From assembly GCA_030744625.1 (NCBI GenBank), contig JASLQF010000029.1, positions 1 to 64,000 of the forward strand: 64,000 nt of DNA, written 5' to 3'. Positions within the stretch are counted from its first letter, which is position 1. Each line of letters starts with the position of its first letter. The stretch comes from Rhodospirillales bacterium (lineage in GTDB: Bacteria > Pseudomonadota > Alphaproteobacteria > Rhodospirillales > JASLQF01). The notes below the pieces were generated by a model. That model was not told where the DNA came from and searched no databases. It saw only the letters and a program-made list of their open reading frames with translations. Shown piece after piece: positions 55,851 to 64,000 of this stretch. A program made the position numbers and the translations under genes.

Positions 55851-56148
55851 GATCGCTTTCCCTAAGCTGTTCGCTGCCGGTCTCGCCGACTCTACGCCAG
55901 CCGCGCCCGGCGAACAACGCCCAAGCGGGCGCCGCCAGCCTATAACCCTAATGTAATTGCCATTATTAGCACTCTCTAATATAGGCGCTCCGCGGCCTTC
56001 CCGACAAGTCGCTTTCATTAGGCCCGGCGTCCCATGCGTCCGCCGAGACGCCCCAGACCATGTCCCCAAAATCTGTAGCTCTGCTCACCGCTGCATCGCA
56101 GACTTTTGGACCCGCCCTTTTCCCGTGAACGTTCGCGTTTTAGCCGAT

Positions 56149-56229
56149 CATGTCCGCTTTACGCCCAACAGCAGACAATGGCGCAGGGTCACCGGCACTT
56201 CTGATAATGACCCAAAGCGGACATCTTGA
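56149..56229. repeat. Interspersed GCGGACAT-type repeat, copy A
   Basis: ATGTCCGCTTTACGCCCAACAGCAGACA...AATGACCCAAAGCGGACATC; related to 59976..60052. Confidence 0.5.
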
Positions 56230-56334
56230 TCCAGCCTCCACGACATGGAGGCGACAGCCGGATCGGCCTTTCTCTCCATTGGTGTCCGGTCAATTTAAAG
56301 AGTGGTATCGATTATTGTAGCGGGTCAGGACGGT

Positions 56335-57540
56335 TCACTCGATCACGCCCAGGTCACGCCCGACCTTGGCCAAGGCGGCGATTGCCCGATCCAGGTGTTC
56401 GGTCGTGTGGGTGGCCGACATCTGGGTGCGGATGCGCGCCCGGCCCTTGGGCACCACCGGGTAGGAAAATCCGATCACGTAGATGCCTTCCTCTAGCAGT
56501 CGCGCCGCCATCTCCTCGGCCAGCCGCTCGTCTCCCAGAATGACCGGGATGATCGGGTGCTCTCCCGGCACCAGCGTGAAGCACAGTTTTTCCATGCCGG
56601 CGCGAAAATATCGGCTGTTTTCGTGCAGCCGGACGCGCAACTCGTCGCTGCTTTCCAGCATGCCCAGCACGTAGAGCGTGGTGGCCGCGATGACCGGCGC
56701 CAGCGTGTTCGAAAACAGGTACGGGCGCGAACGCTGGCGCAGCCAGGCGACGATCTCGCGGCGGGCGGACGTGTAGCCGCCCGAAGCACCGCCGAGCGCC
56801 TTGCCCAGGGTGCCGGTGACGATGTCCACCCGTCCCTCGACGCCGCAGTACTCGGGCGTGCCGCGGCCGCCCGGGCCCATGAACCCGACGGCATGGGAAT
56901 CGTCGACCATGACCAGGGCATCGTACTTCTCCGCCAACTCGCAGATGGCGGTCAGATCGGCGATGATGCCATCCATGGAGAACACGCCGTCGGTGGCGAT
57001 CAGGCGAAAGCGGCGATTGCGCGTCTCCTTGAGGCAGCGTTCCAGGTCCACCATGTCGCTGTTGGCATAGCGCTTGCGCTCGGCCTTGCTGAGCCGAATG
57101 CCGTCGATGATGCTGGCGTGGTTGAGGACATCGCTGATGACGGCATCGTCCTCGCCGAGCAGGGTCTCGAAGAGTCCGGTGTTGGCGTCGAACCCCGACG
57201 GATAGAGGATGGTGTCCTCGGTACCAAGGAAAGCGCTGATCCTTGCTTCCAGCTCCTTGTGCACGTCCTGGGTGCCGCAAATGAAGCGCGCCGACGACAT
57301 GCCGAACCCGTAGTGATCCAGCGCCTCCTTTGCCGCCGCCACCAGATCGGGGTGGTTGGCGAGGCCGAGGTAGTTGTTGGCGCAGAAGTTGAGGACTTCG
57401 CCGCCGTCGTCCAACCTTGCGCCCGGCGCCCGGATCACCGCGTCCTGGGGCGAGGTGATGACCCGCTCCACCTTATACAGCCCCTGATCGCGAAGGGCCT
57501 CGGTTTCATCGCTCAAACGGTCGAGAAATGCCCGACTCAT
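56335..57540 (-). CDS. kbl: Glycine C-acetyltransferase (2-amino-3-ketobutyrate CoA ligase)
   Basis: [49 protein letters not shown]...[49 protein letters not shown]. Confidence 0.93.
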   Translation of the reverse strand: MSRAFLDRLSDETEALRDQGLYKVERVITSPQDAVIRAPGARLDDGGEVLNFCANNYLGLANHPDLVAAAKEALDHYGFGMSSARFICGTQDVHKELEARISAFLGTEDTILYPSGFDANTGLFETLLGEDDAVISDVLNHASIIDGIRLSKAERKRYANSDMVDLERCLKETRNRRFRLIATDGVFSMDGIIADLTAICELAEKYDALVMVDDSHAVGFMGPGGRGTPEYCGVEGRVDIVTGTLGKALGGASGGYTSARREIVAWLRQRSRPYLFSNTLAPVIAATTLYVLGMLESSDELRVRLHENSRYFRAGMEKLCFTLVPGEHPIIPVILGDERLAEEMAARLLEEGIYVIGFSYPVVPKGRARIRTQMSATHTTEHLDRAIAALAKVGRDLGVIE

Positions 57541-57727
57541 GACGCGCTCCCAGTCCACCCTTTGCAAGTGAGATTTTCCATTTTGCCACCCTTTCGAGGC
57601 TCGACGGTACCAGTTTGACGACAACTTATCTGATCAGCGGCATCTCGGCGCTCAAGATTCGTGACAAGCCCGCTTTTTGAATTAAGATCGCCGATATTAT
57701 GGGGTCCACCCGGTAAAGGTCGGCCGA

Positions 57728-59314
57728 ATGAAGCGAGAGTTGCGATTTATCGAGGAGACGCTTCGCGATGGACAGCTGTCGCTTTGGGCGACAAGGATGA
57801 GCACCGAAGACATGCTGTCCATCGCCGGTGTCATCGACCGCGCCGGTTTCTTGAAGGCTTGCGTGACCAGTGGCGCGGCCTTTGACACGGCCATCAAATT
57901 CTTGCACGAGGATCCCTGGGAACGGGTCCGCCAGGTCAAGCAGCTGATGCCCGAGACGCCGCTGATGTTCCTTTTTCGGAGCAGGAACCTGATGGGTTGG
58001 CGTCGTTATCCCAATGACGTTGTCGAGATGCTTATGAAGTGCATCGCACGTCAGGGCTTCGAGTGGATTCTCGTCGCCGACGGGCTCAACGATTTTTCCA
58101 ACATCGAGTTTCATGTCTCCTGTGCGGCGCGCTGCGGGCTTCGTATCAACGCGTGCCTGTTCTTCGCAGTGAGTCCGGTGCACACGGACGAGTACTTCGT
58201 GGCCAAGGTGGACGAACTCGTGTCGCTTGGCGTCGACGCAATCACCTTCTACGACGCCAGCGGGCTACTGACCCCGGAGCGCGCCAAGGCGTTGATCCCC
58301 GCCGTCATCCGTTCTGTCGGAAAGGAGGTGGCGCTGGAGCTCAATGTTCACGATTCGACCGGCCTCGCAGTCGAATGTTACCGCGAAGGGGTTCGGCTGG
58401 GCGTCGACGCCATTGCCACCGCCGCCGCCCCTTTGGCGCACGGCGACTCGTTGCCGGCGACGGTCGAGATGATCGGGGAGGCAAGGGAACTGGGCTTGGA
58501 GGTCAACGTCGACGAAGGATGCGTCTCCCGGATCGACGATTATTTCCACTGGATAGCTTTTCATCATGGCCATGCCGTTCGCGAGCGGGTCTCCTTTGAC
58601 CCGGTCGCCTACGAGAAGTACGCGGCGCACCAGATTCCGGGCGGCATGATGTCGAACTTCGTTCGTCAATTGACCGATGCGGGAATCGCGGAACGGCTGC
58701 CCGAGATTTTGGACGAGGTGGGTCGGGTGCGTGCGGAGGTTGGATATCCGCCCATGGTCACGCCGTACTCCCAATTGGTGGGCGTGCAGGCGACGCTCAA
58801 CGTCATGGGGGAAGAACGCTATGCAAACATCTCGGGTGAACTTTCGCTGTACCTCAACGGGCATCATGGCAAGGTCTGCGGCCCGATCGATCAGAACGTC
58901 CTCGATCGTGTCGCCTCGGGCGAGGATTCGACGCCTCCGGATTTCAATGAACCGGATGCGGAGCTCGCATTACTGAGGTCGAAGTACCCCAGTCTGTCTG
59001 ACGAAGAGATCCTGCTTCGTCTGTCCTTCGGCGAGCAATCGACCGAAGAATATGAACGAAGGCGTGTCGGTGTCGACGCTGGGCTTGTCGCAACAACCCC
59101 CCTGACCGAATTAATCAAGGAGATTCTGGTGCGCCGACACAGCCGGCGCTTGTCGATCAGCGTAATCGACCCGGCGTCGCGCCAGTCGCATGCGGGTGAC
59201 AGCGGCCTGGCGTATCGAGACGTACAAGCGGCGGCGGCATACCTTGATGCCGCGCCCGAAGCCGGTGAACTCGAGATAGCCTCCGAAGGATTTCATCTTT
59301 CGGTGGCCAGATAG
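57728..59314 (+). CDS. OadA/PycB-like carboxyltransferase-domain protein with divergent metal site
   Basis: ETLRDGQLSLWATRM...FLHEDPWERVRQVKQLMPETPLMFLFRSRNLMGWRRYPNDVVE...QIPGGMMSNFVRQL. Confidence 0.85.
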   Translation: MKRELRFIEETLRDGQLSLWATRMSTEDMLSIAGVIDRAGFLKACVTSGAAFDTAIKFLHEDPWERVRQVKQLMPETPLMFLFRSRNLMGWRRYPNDVVEMLMKCIARQGFEWILVADGLNDFSNIEFHVSCAARCGLRINACLFFAVSPVHTDEYFVAKVDELVSLGVDAITFYDASGLLTPERAKALIPAVIRSVGKEVALELNVHDSTGLAVECYREGVRLGVDAIATAAAPLAHGDSLPATVEMIGEARELGLEVNVDEGCVSRIDDYFHWIAFHHGHAVRERVSFDPVAYEKYAAHQIPGGMMSNFVRQLTDAGIAERLPEILDEVGRVRAEVGYPPMVTPYSQLVGVQATLNVMGEERYANISGELSLYLNGHHGKVCGPIDQNVLDRVASGEDSTPPDFNEPDAELALLRSKYPSLSDEEILLRLSFGEQSTEEYERRRVGVDAGLVATTPLTELIKEILVRRHSRRLSISVIDPASRQSHAGDSGLAYRDVQAAAAYLDAAPEAGELEIASEGFHLSVAR

Positions 59315-59326
59315 CTGGGTACGCTC

Positions 59327-59818
59327 ATGACCGTTTCAGTCGACGAAATCGTTTCGATATTGAGGTTGGCGCAATGCTCGTCATGTGAAGAACTGCGAAT
59401 CGAGATCGGCGACTTCAAGTTGCTCTTTCGGCAGGCGAGAGGGTCTCCGGCCGACGACGCCATCGAACGAGGCCGGCACTCGGTGCCCGCCCCCGCGTCC
59501 GAGGATGAAGTGCCCTCGGAGGACGTGACGCCCAAGGCAACTTCCGAGGCACCTAGCGCCGAGCCGCCCGAGGGCGAGGCGATGGGCATCAGGGCGCCGA
59601 TGGTCGGCACCTTCTACCGGTCGCCAAGCCCCGACGCGCCTCCGTTCGTCGATGTCGGAAGCAATGTGGAGAAGGACACGATCTTATGCATCATCGAAGT
59701 GATGAAGGTCATGAACCCGATCAAAGCGGGACGCAGAGGTCGAGTTGCCCGTATCGCGGTCGGAAACGCCGAAACCGTTGAGTTCGGTCAATTGTTGATG
59801 ACCATCGAGCCGGATTGA
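59327..59818 (+). CDS. Biotin carboxyl carrier protein (AccB-like)
   Basis: APMVGTFYRSPSPDAPPFVDVGSNVEKDTILCIIEVMKVMNPIKAGRRGRVARIAV. Confidence 0.92.
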   Translation: MTVSVDEIVSILRLAQCSSCEELRIEIGDFKLLFRQARGSPADDAIERGRHSVPAPASEDEVPSEDVTPKATSEAPSAEPPEGEAMGIRAPMVGTFYRSPSPDAPPFVDVGSNVEKDTILCIIEVMKVMNPIKAGRRGRVARIAVGNAETVEFGQLLMTIEPD

Positions 59819-59975
59819 GGGATGCGGGAAGCGCGGACCGATTGGCAAGCACGGCGGCATGCCTGGGCATCCGTTTACCCCCTTCTTGCGAGGCCCCAGG
59901 GACCCAACCTCTCGAATTAGCTTTTGGATCCGGTTAAGGGGGATTGGTCATGTGGGAATAGTCGCCGGGTCACTC

Positions 59976-60052
59976 AATGACCGCTTTTGGCTAAAAGCGG
60001 ACGTTCTTAAGGTCGGTTGAATTCCGTCCGCTTCACCCCAGAAAGTAGACAT
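59976..60052. repeat. Interspersed GCGGACAT-type repeat, copy B
   Basis: CTAAAAGCGGACGTTCTT...CGTCCGCTTCACCCCAGAAAGTAGACA; 19/25 identical to copy A over the TCCGCTT..AGACA segment. Confidence 0.5.
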
Positions 60053-60091
60053 ACCGAAGGCATTTCAGGGACATTTCAGGGACAACATTTT

Positions 60092-60180
60092 AGGGACACA
60101 ATACTAAATCGGAAAGTCCAAGCCGGGCCCGAAGAGAAAAGCCGGACCAGATACAAGATGGAATTGAGTGTTGTGTCCCC
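60092..60180. repeat. Inverted-repeat relic of the AGGGACACAATACTAAAT type
   Basis: AGGGACACAATACTAAATC ... GAATTGAGTGTTGTGTCCCC form near-matching inverted arms. Confidence 0.45.
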
Positions 60181-60239
60181 GGAACCGTGTCCCCGGAACC
60201 ACTCTCGAGGGGCTGCGCCTCAAAAGATTTTTCAGCACC

Positions 60240-61928
60240 CTACTCCTCTCCGGGCGAATACCCGTAGTGGCGCTTCAGGTAGGCCGCCGAGAACTTGCCG
60301 CTGGCCAGGTCGTCGGCCAGGGCTTGGGCGGCGCGTTTGCCGGGCGCGCCGTAGCCGCCGGCGCCCGGGGTCTCGATGACGATGCTTTCGCCCTCGTCGA
60401 CGCGCACGCCCATGGGCTTGGTGGCCAGCGCCGTCTCGCCGCCGCCGGCGTCGACGTGGCGGAAGCGCCCCGAGGCGCCGGCGCCGCCCCCGAACAGGCC
60501 CCACGGTTGGTGGGTGAAGCGCTCGCCGGCGCCGTTGAACTCGCAACTCCCGCCCACCGGGCGGATGACGCGGCTGAGGCCCATGCCGCCCCGGTACGTG
60601 CCGGCGCCCCCTGAATCCTCGATCAGACCGTAGCTTTCGACGATCAGCGGGTATTCCATCTCGATGGCCTCGACGGGCAGGTTGGAGGTATTGGTGATGT
60701 GCACCTGCACGCCGTCCTTGCCGTCCTTGGCGGCGCGCCCGCCGAAGCCGCCGCCCAGGGTCTCGAGATAGAGATAGCCGCTACCCGAGCGCGGGTCGGT
60801 GCCGGAAAACACGGCCGTCGTGTTGGCCCCGTTGGCGGCGGCCACGGCGTGCTCGGGCAGGGCCTCGGCAAGCGCCCCGATGATCACGTCGACGATGCGC
60901 TGGCAGGTGTTGGCGCGGGCAGCTACCGGGGCGGGAAAGGCGGCGTCCAAGAGCGAGCCCTTGTCGATGACCAGCTCGGGGATATCGAGAACGCCCTGGT
61001 TGTTGGGCACCTCGGGGTCGAGAAGCGCCTTCAGGGCATAGCACACCGCCGAGTGGGTGGCGTTGGCGGTGACGTTGATGTTGCCGCCGACCTGGGGCGC
61101 CGTGCCGGTGAAGTCGAAGCGGATGGCCTCGCCGTCGATGTCGATGCGCACACGGATGGGGATGTCCCGGGCGCCCAGGCCGTCGTCGTCCATGACGTCG
61201 TCGAAGGCGTAGGTGCCGTCGGGAATCCCGGCGATGGCGTGGCGCATGCGCTTCTCCGTCAGGGCGATGATCTCGGCGAAGGCGGCTTGCAGGGGATCGA
61301 AGCCATAGACGCCGGCGGTCTCCAACAGACGCCGCGCGCCGAGCTTGCAGGCGGCGACTTGCGCGTAGTAGTCGCCGCGCCGTTCCTCGGGGATGCGCAC
61401 GTTGAGCAGGATGAGGTCGAAGACGTCCTGGCACAGCTCGCCGCCCCGGAACAGCCGCACCACCGGAATGCGCAGGCCTTCCTGGTAGATCTCCGACATG
61501 CCGCCGGCCATGCTGCCGGGGGCCATGCCGCCGACGTCGGCGTGGTGGGCGATGTTGCACATGAAGGCGAGCAGGGTGCCGCCGTCGAAGACCGGCATCG
61601 CCATGTTGATGTCGGGCAGGTGGGTGCCGCCGGCGACGTGCGGATCGTTGGCGATGAAGATGTCGCCTTCACCGATGTCGCCGCCGAACTTGTCGAGAAG
61701 CTTGGTCATGAGCCCGGTCATCGAGGCGACGTGGACGGGCAGCGAGCTTTCGGCCTGCACGACAAGCCGGCCGGCGGTGTCCATGATCGCCGTGGAGTGG
61801 TCGCGGCGCTCCTTGATGTTGGTGGAATAGGCGCTCCTCATGAGGGCGATGAAGGTCTCGTCGCCGATCGACTTGAGGGCGTTGTAGAGGATCTCCAGGG
61901 TGATGGGGTCGGGGGCCGGGGATTTCAC
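60240..61928 (-). CDS. Hydantoinase B/oxoprolinase family protein (second copy)
   Basis: DPITLEILYNALKSIGDETFIALMRSAYSTNIKERRDHSTAIMDTAGRL...FIANDPHVAGGTHLPDINMAMPVF. Confidence 0.92.
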   Translation of the reverse strand: MKSPAPDPITLEILYNALKSIGDETFIALMRSAYSTNIKERRDHSTAIMDTAGRLVVQAESSLPVHVASMTGLMTKLLDKFGGDIGEGDIFIANDPHVAGGTHLPDINMAMPVFDGGTLLAFMCNIAHHADVGGMAPGSMAGGMSEIYQEGLRIPVVRLFRGGELCQDVFDLILLNVRIPEERRGDYYAQVAACKLGARRLLETAGVYGFDPLQAAFAEIIALTEKRMRHAIAGIPDGTYAFDDVMDDDGLGARDIPIRVRIDIDGEAIRFDFTGTAPQVGGNINVTANATHSAVCYALKALLDPEVPNNQGVLDIPELVIDKGSLLDAAFPAPVAARANTCQRIVDVIIGALAEALPEHAVAAANGANTTAVFSGTDPRSGSGYLYLETLGGGFGGRAAKDGKDGVQVHITNTSNLPVEAIEMEYPLIVESYGLIEDSGGAGTYRGGMGLSRVIRPVGGSCEFNGAGERFTHQPWGLFGGGAGASGRFRHVDAGGGETALATKPMGVRVDEGESIVIETPGAGGYGAPGKRAAQALADDLASGKFSAAYLKRHYGYSPGEE

Positions 61929-63985
61929 AGGCCCACCTCTATGACCATGTTTAGACCCTCGTCGATCCTGAGCCTGTCCGTGGGGTGGAGAACGGTGGTG
62001 GCGTCGAATTGCTCGATGACGGCGGGCCCGGCGAGCACGTGCCCAGGCGCCAGGGCGGCGCGGTCGTAGACCGGCGTCTGCCTGGGTCCATCACCGTCGA
62101 AATGGACGGGGCGGCGCGACGAGACGGCGGGCGGCGCCGCTTCTCCAGCCATGCCGGCGGCGGCGGCGGCGCGCGGCAGGGCTGCCGACGCGGTGACGCG
62201 GACGTTGATGACCTCGACCGGGTCGGCCGGGTTGTGAAAGCCATAGTGTTGTTCGTGGACCCGGAAGAAAAGGTCGTGCAGCTCCCGTGCCCCGGGCAGA
62301 CGCGGCTGGGCGCCGCCCGTCTGCTGGTCGATGGGCACGGATAGCTCGAAGTTCTGGCCGACGAAGCGCATGTCGAGGCTGACCCGCAGGGTGCGTTCGG
62401 CAGGGTCCACGCCTTCCGCCTCGAACCATGCGCCGGCCTTGTCCAGCAAGCCATCCAGGTGGGCCTGGACGATCCCCGTGCCGGCACCCGCCAGGAGGAT
62501 GCGGTCGGTACTGACGAAGTCCTCCTTCAACTCGGAGACAATGAGCCCCTGGGCGCACAGAATGCCGGGCGCCGGGGGCACCAGGATCTCTCCGATGCCG
62601 AGCGCCCGCGCCACGTCCCCGGCGTGCAGGGCGCCGGCGCCGCCGAAGGCCATCAGGCTGTAGTCGCGGGGGTCCAGGCCGCGCTCCACCGACACGGCGC
62701 GGATGGCCCGTACCATGGTCGCCACGACGATGCCGACGACGCCGAGCGCCGTCTCCTCGACAGCCAGGCCGAGGCGCTCGGTGGCGGGGGCCAGGGCGGC
62801 GCGCGCGGCGGCCTCGTCGAGCCGCATGCGGCCGCCGATGAGGCCGTCCGGAGACAGCCGCCCGAGCACGAAGTTGGCGTCGGTCACCGTCGCCTCGGCG
62901 CCGCCCCGGCCATAACACGCCGGGCCGGGGTCGGCGCCGGCGCTCTCCGGGCCTACTTTGAGGAGGCCGTCGCGGTCGAACCAGGCGACCGACCCGCCGC
63001 CGGCGCCCACCGTGTTGATGTCGACCATGGGCAGGCGCACCGGAAAGCCTGCGATGTCCCTCTCGTGGCCGATGCCGGCCTCGAAATCGTGGATCAGGCA
63101 GACGTCGGCGCTGGTGCCGCCCATGTCCAGCGAAATGACGTTGGGGCGCCCCGCCAGCCGCGCGCAATGGATGGCGCCGACGGCTCCCGCCGCCGGCCCC
63201 GACATGGCCGTGCGTACCGGAAAGCGGCGCGCCCGATCGATCGACATCAGGCCGCCGCTGGATTGGTAGATGCCGAGGGCGGCGGCGGGCAGGGCCGCGC
63301 CGACGTGGCGCCGCAAATCCCCCAGGTAGCGCTCCATGACCGGCTGGAAGTAGGCGTTGAGCACGGTCGTCGAGAAGCGCTCGTATTCGCGGAACTCGGG
63401 TTGCACCTCGGACGACAGGGAAACCTTGACGTCAGGCGCCGCTTGGGCGAGGGCCTCGCCGACGCGCCGCTCGTGGTCCCCATTGAGGAAGGAGAACAAC
63501 AGGCAGACGGCGCACGCCTCCGCCCCCGAACCCGTCAGCGCCGCCACCGCGGAGGCCACGGAACCGGCGTCGAGTTCGCCTACCACCTGGCCCCCCGCCG
63601 TGATCCTCTCCGTCACTTCAAGGCGCAGGGCGCGGGGGACCAGGGGTGACGGGTGGTCGCGCTGCAGGTCGAACATGTGCGGCCGGGTCTGGCGCCCCAC
63701 CTCGAGGAGGTCGCGGAACCCTTCGGTGGTGATCAGCGCGACCTTTCCGCCGCGCCTCTGGATGAGGGTGTTGGTGGCCACCGTGGTGCCGTGGGACAAA
63801 CGCTCCACGGCTCCGGCCTCGATGCCGTTGGCGGCGCACAACTCGGCCAGTCCCTCGATGATGGCGCGCGCCGGGTTGTCCGGGGTCGACGGGCACTTGA
63901 ACAGTTGCACCGTGCCCGCCGCCGCCTCGAAGGCGTAGAAATCCGTGAAGGTGCCGCCGACGTCGACGCCGATCAGCCAGGACAT
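61925..63985 (-). CDS. Hydantoinase A/oxoprolinase family protein (second copy)
   Basis: SWLIGVDVGGTFTDFYAFEAAAG; SSGGLMSIDRARRFPVRTAMSGPAAGAVGA; SLDMGGTSADVCLI; 4-bp overlap with HyuB. Confidence 0.92.
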   Translation of the reverse strand: MSWLIGVDVGGTFTDFYAFEAAAGTVQLFKCPSTPDNPARAIIEGLAELCAANGIEAGAVERLSHGTTVATNTLIQRRGGKVALITTEGFRDLLEVGRQTRPHMFDLQRDHPSPLVPRALRLEVTERITAGGQVVGELDAGSVASAVAALTGSGAEACAVCLLFSFLNGDHERRVGEALAQAAPDVKVSLSSEVQPEFREYERFSTTVLNAYFQPVMERYLGDLRRHVGAALPAAALGIYQSSGGLMSIDRARRFPVRTAMSGPAAGAVGAIHCARLAGRPNVISLDMGGTSADVCLIHDFEAGIGHERDIAGFPVRLPMVDINTVGAGGGSVAWFDRDGLLKVGPESAGADPGPACYGRGGAEATVTDANFVLGRLSPDGLIGGRMRLDEAAARAALAPATERLGLAVEETALGVVGIVVATMVRAIRAVSVERGLDPRDYSLMAFGGAGALHAGDVARALGIGEILVPPAPGILCAQGLIVSELKEDFVSTDRILLAGAGTGIVQAHLDGLLDKAGAWFEAEGVDPAERTLRVSLDMRFVGQNFELSVPIDQQTGGAQPRLPGARELHDLFFRVHEQHYGFHNPADPVEVINVRVTASAALPRAAAAAGMAGEAAPPAVSSRRPVHFDGDGPRQTPVYDRAALAPGHVLAGPAVIEQFDATTVLHPTDRLRIDEGLNMVIEVGL

Positions 63986-64000
63986 GACCGGGTGCCTCGC

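Noticed and set aside
55966-55974. TTAGCACTC, identical to one arm of a CIRCE/HrcA element
   Set aside because: The second arm (GAGTGCTAA) is absent and no heat-shock gene is adjacent; likely chance in an AT-rich promoter region.
1-64000. CRISPR arrays, rRNA and tRNA genes, toxin-antitoxin or known anti-phage systems
   Set aside because: None recognised on either strand when reading intergenic regions; no regularly spaced direct repeats were seen.

Overview
GC-rich chromosomal window, probably Rhodospirillales-like alphaproteobacterial (judged from protein style only). It is dominated by catabolic and accessory metabolism: CoA-ligases, three CaiB/BaiF CoA-transferases, enoyl-CoA hydratases, an acyl-CoA dehydrogenase, two hydantoinase/oxoprolinase (HyuA/HyuB) pairs, a polyamine-type ABC transporter, a TRAP solute receptor, a DMSO-reductase-family molybdoenzyme and a biotin-carrier/carboxyltransferase pair. 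No rRNA, tRNA or CRISPR was recognised. The observations I rate highest are: (1) a candidate TetR operator (TAAGTAAG-N7-TTATTT) found both between hyuAB and tetR and in front of a 7-gene operon containing a DUF1445/D-glutamate-cyclase-family protein, two PLP enzymes and a 2-oxoacid:acceptor oxidoreductase; (2) a single-polypeptide triple RidA in which only the central domain keeps the catalytic arginine; (3) an OadA-like carboxyltransferase with substituted metal ligands, encoded next to its own BCCP but no biotin carboxylase; (4) an intact FliG N-terminal-domain-only gene; (5) a 36-bp near-perfect palindrome in front of a nitroreductase-marR operon; (6) an orphan minus-strand terminator that suggests an sRNA with a CCUCCCC loop; (7) a CoA-ligase/molybdoenzyme operon with a fused FeS-membrane-anchor subunit; (8) decayed mobile elements (IS630 end, IS1380-like relic, interspersed repeats). 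All calls are from reading the sequence and the ORF track; no database search was possible.
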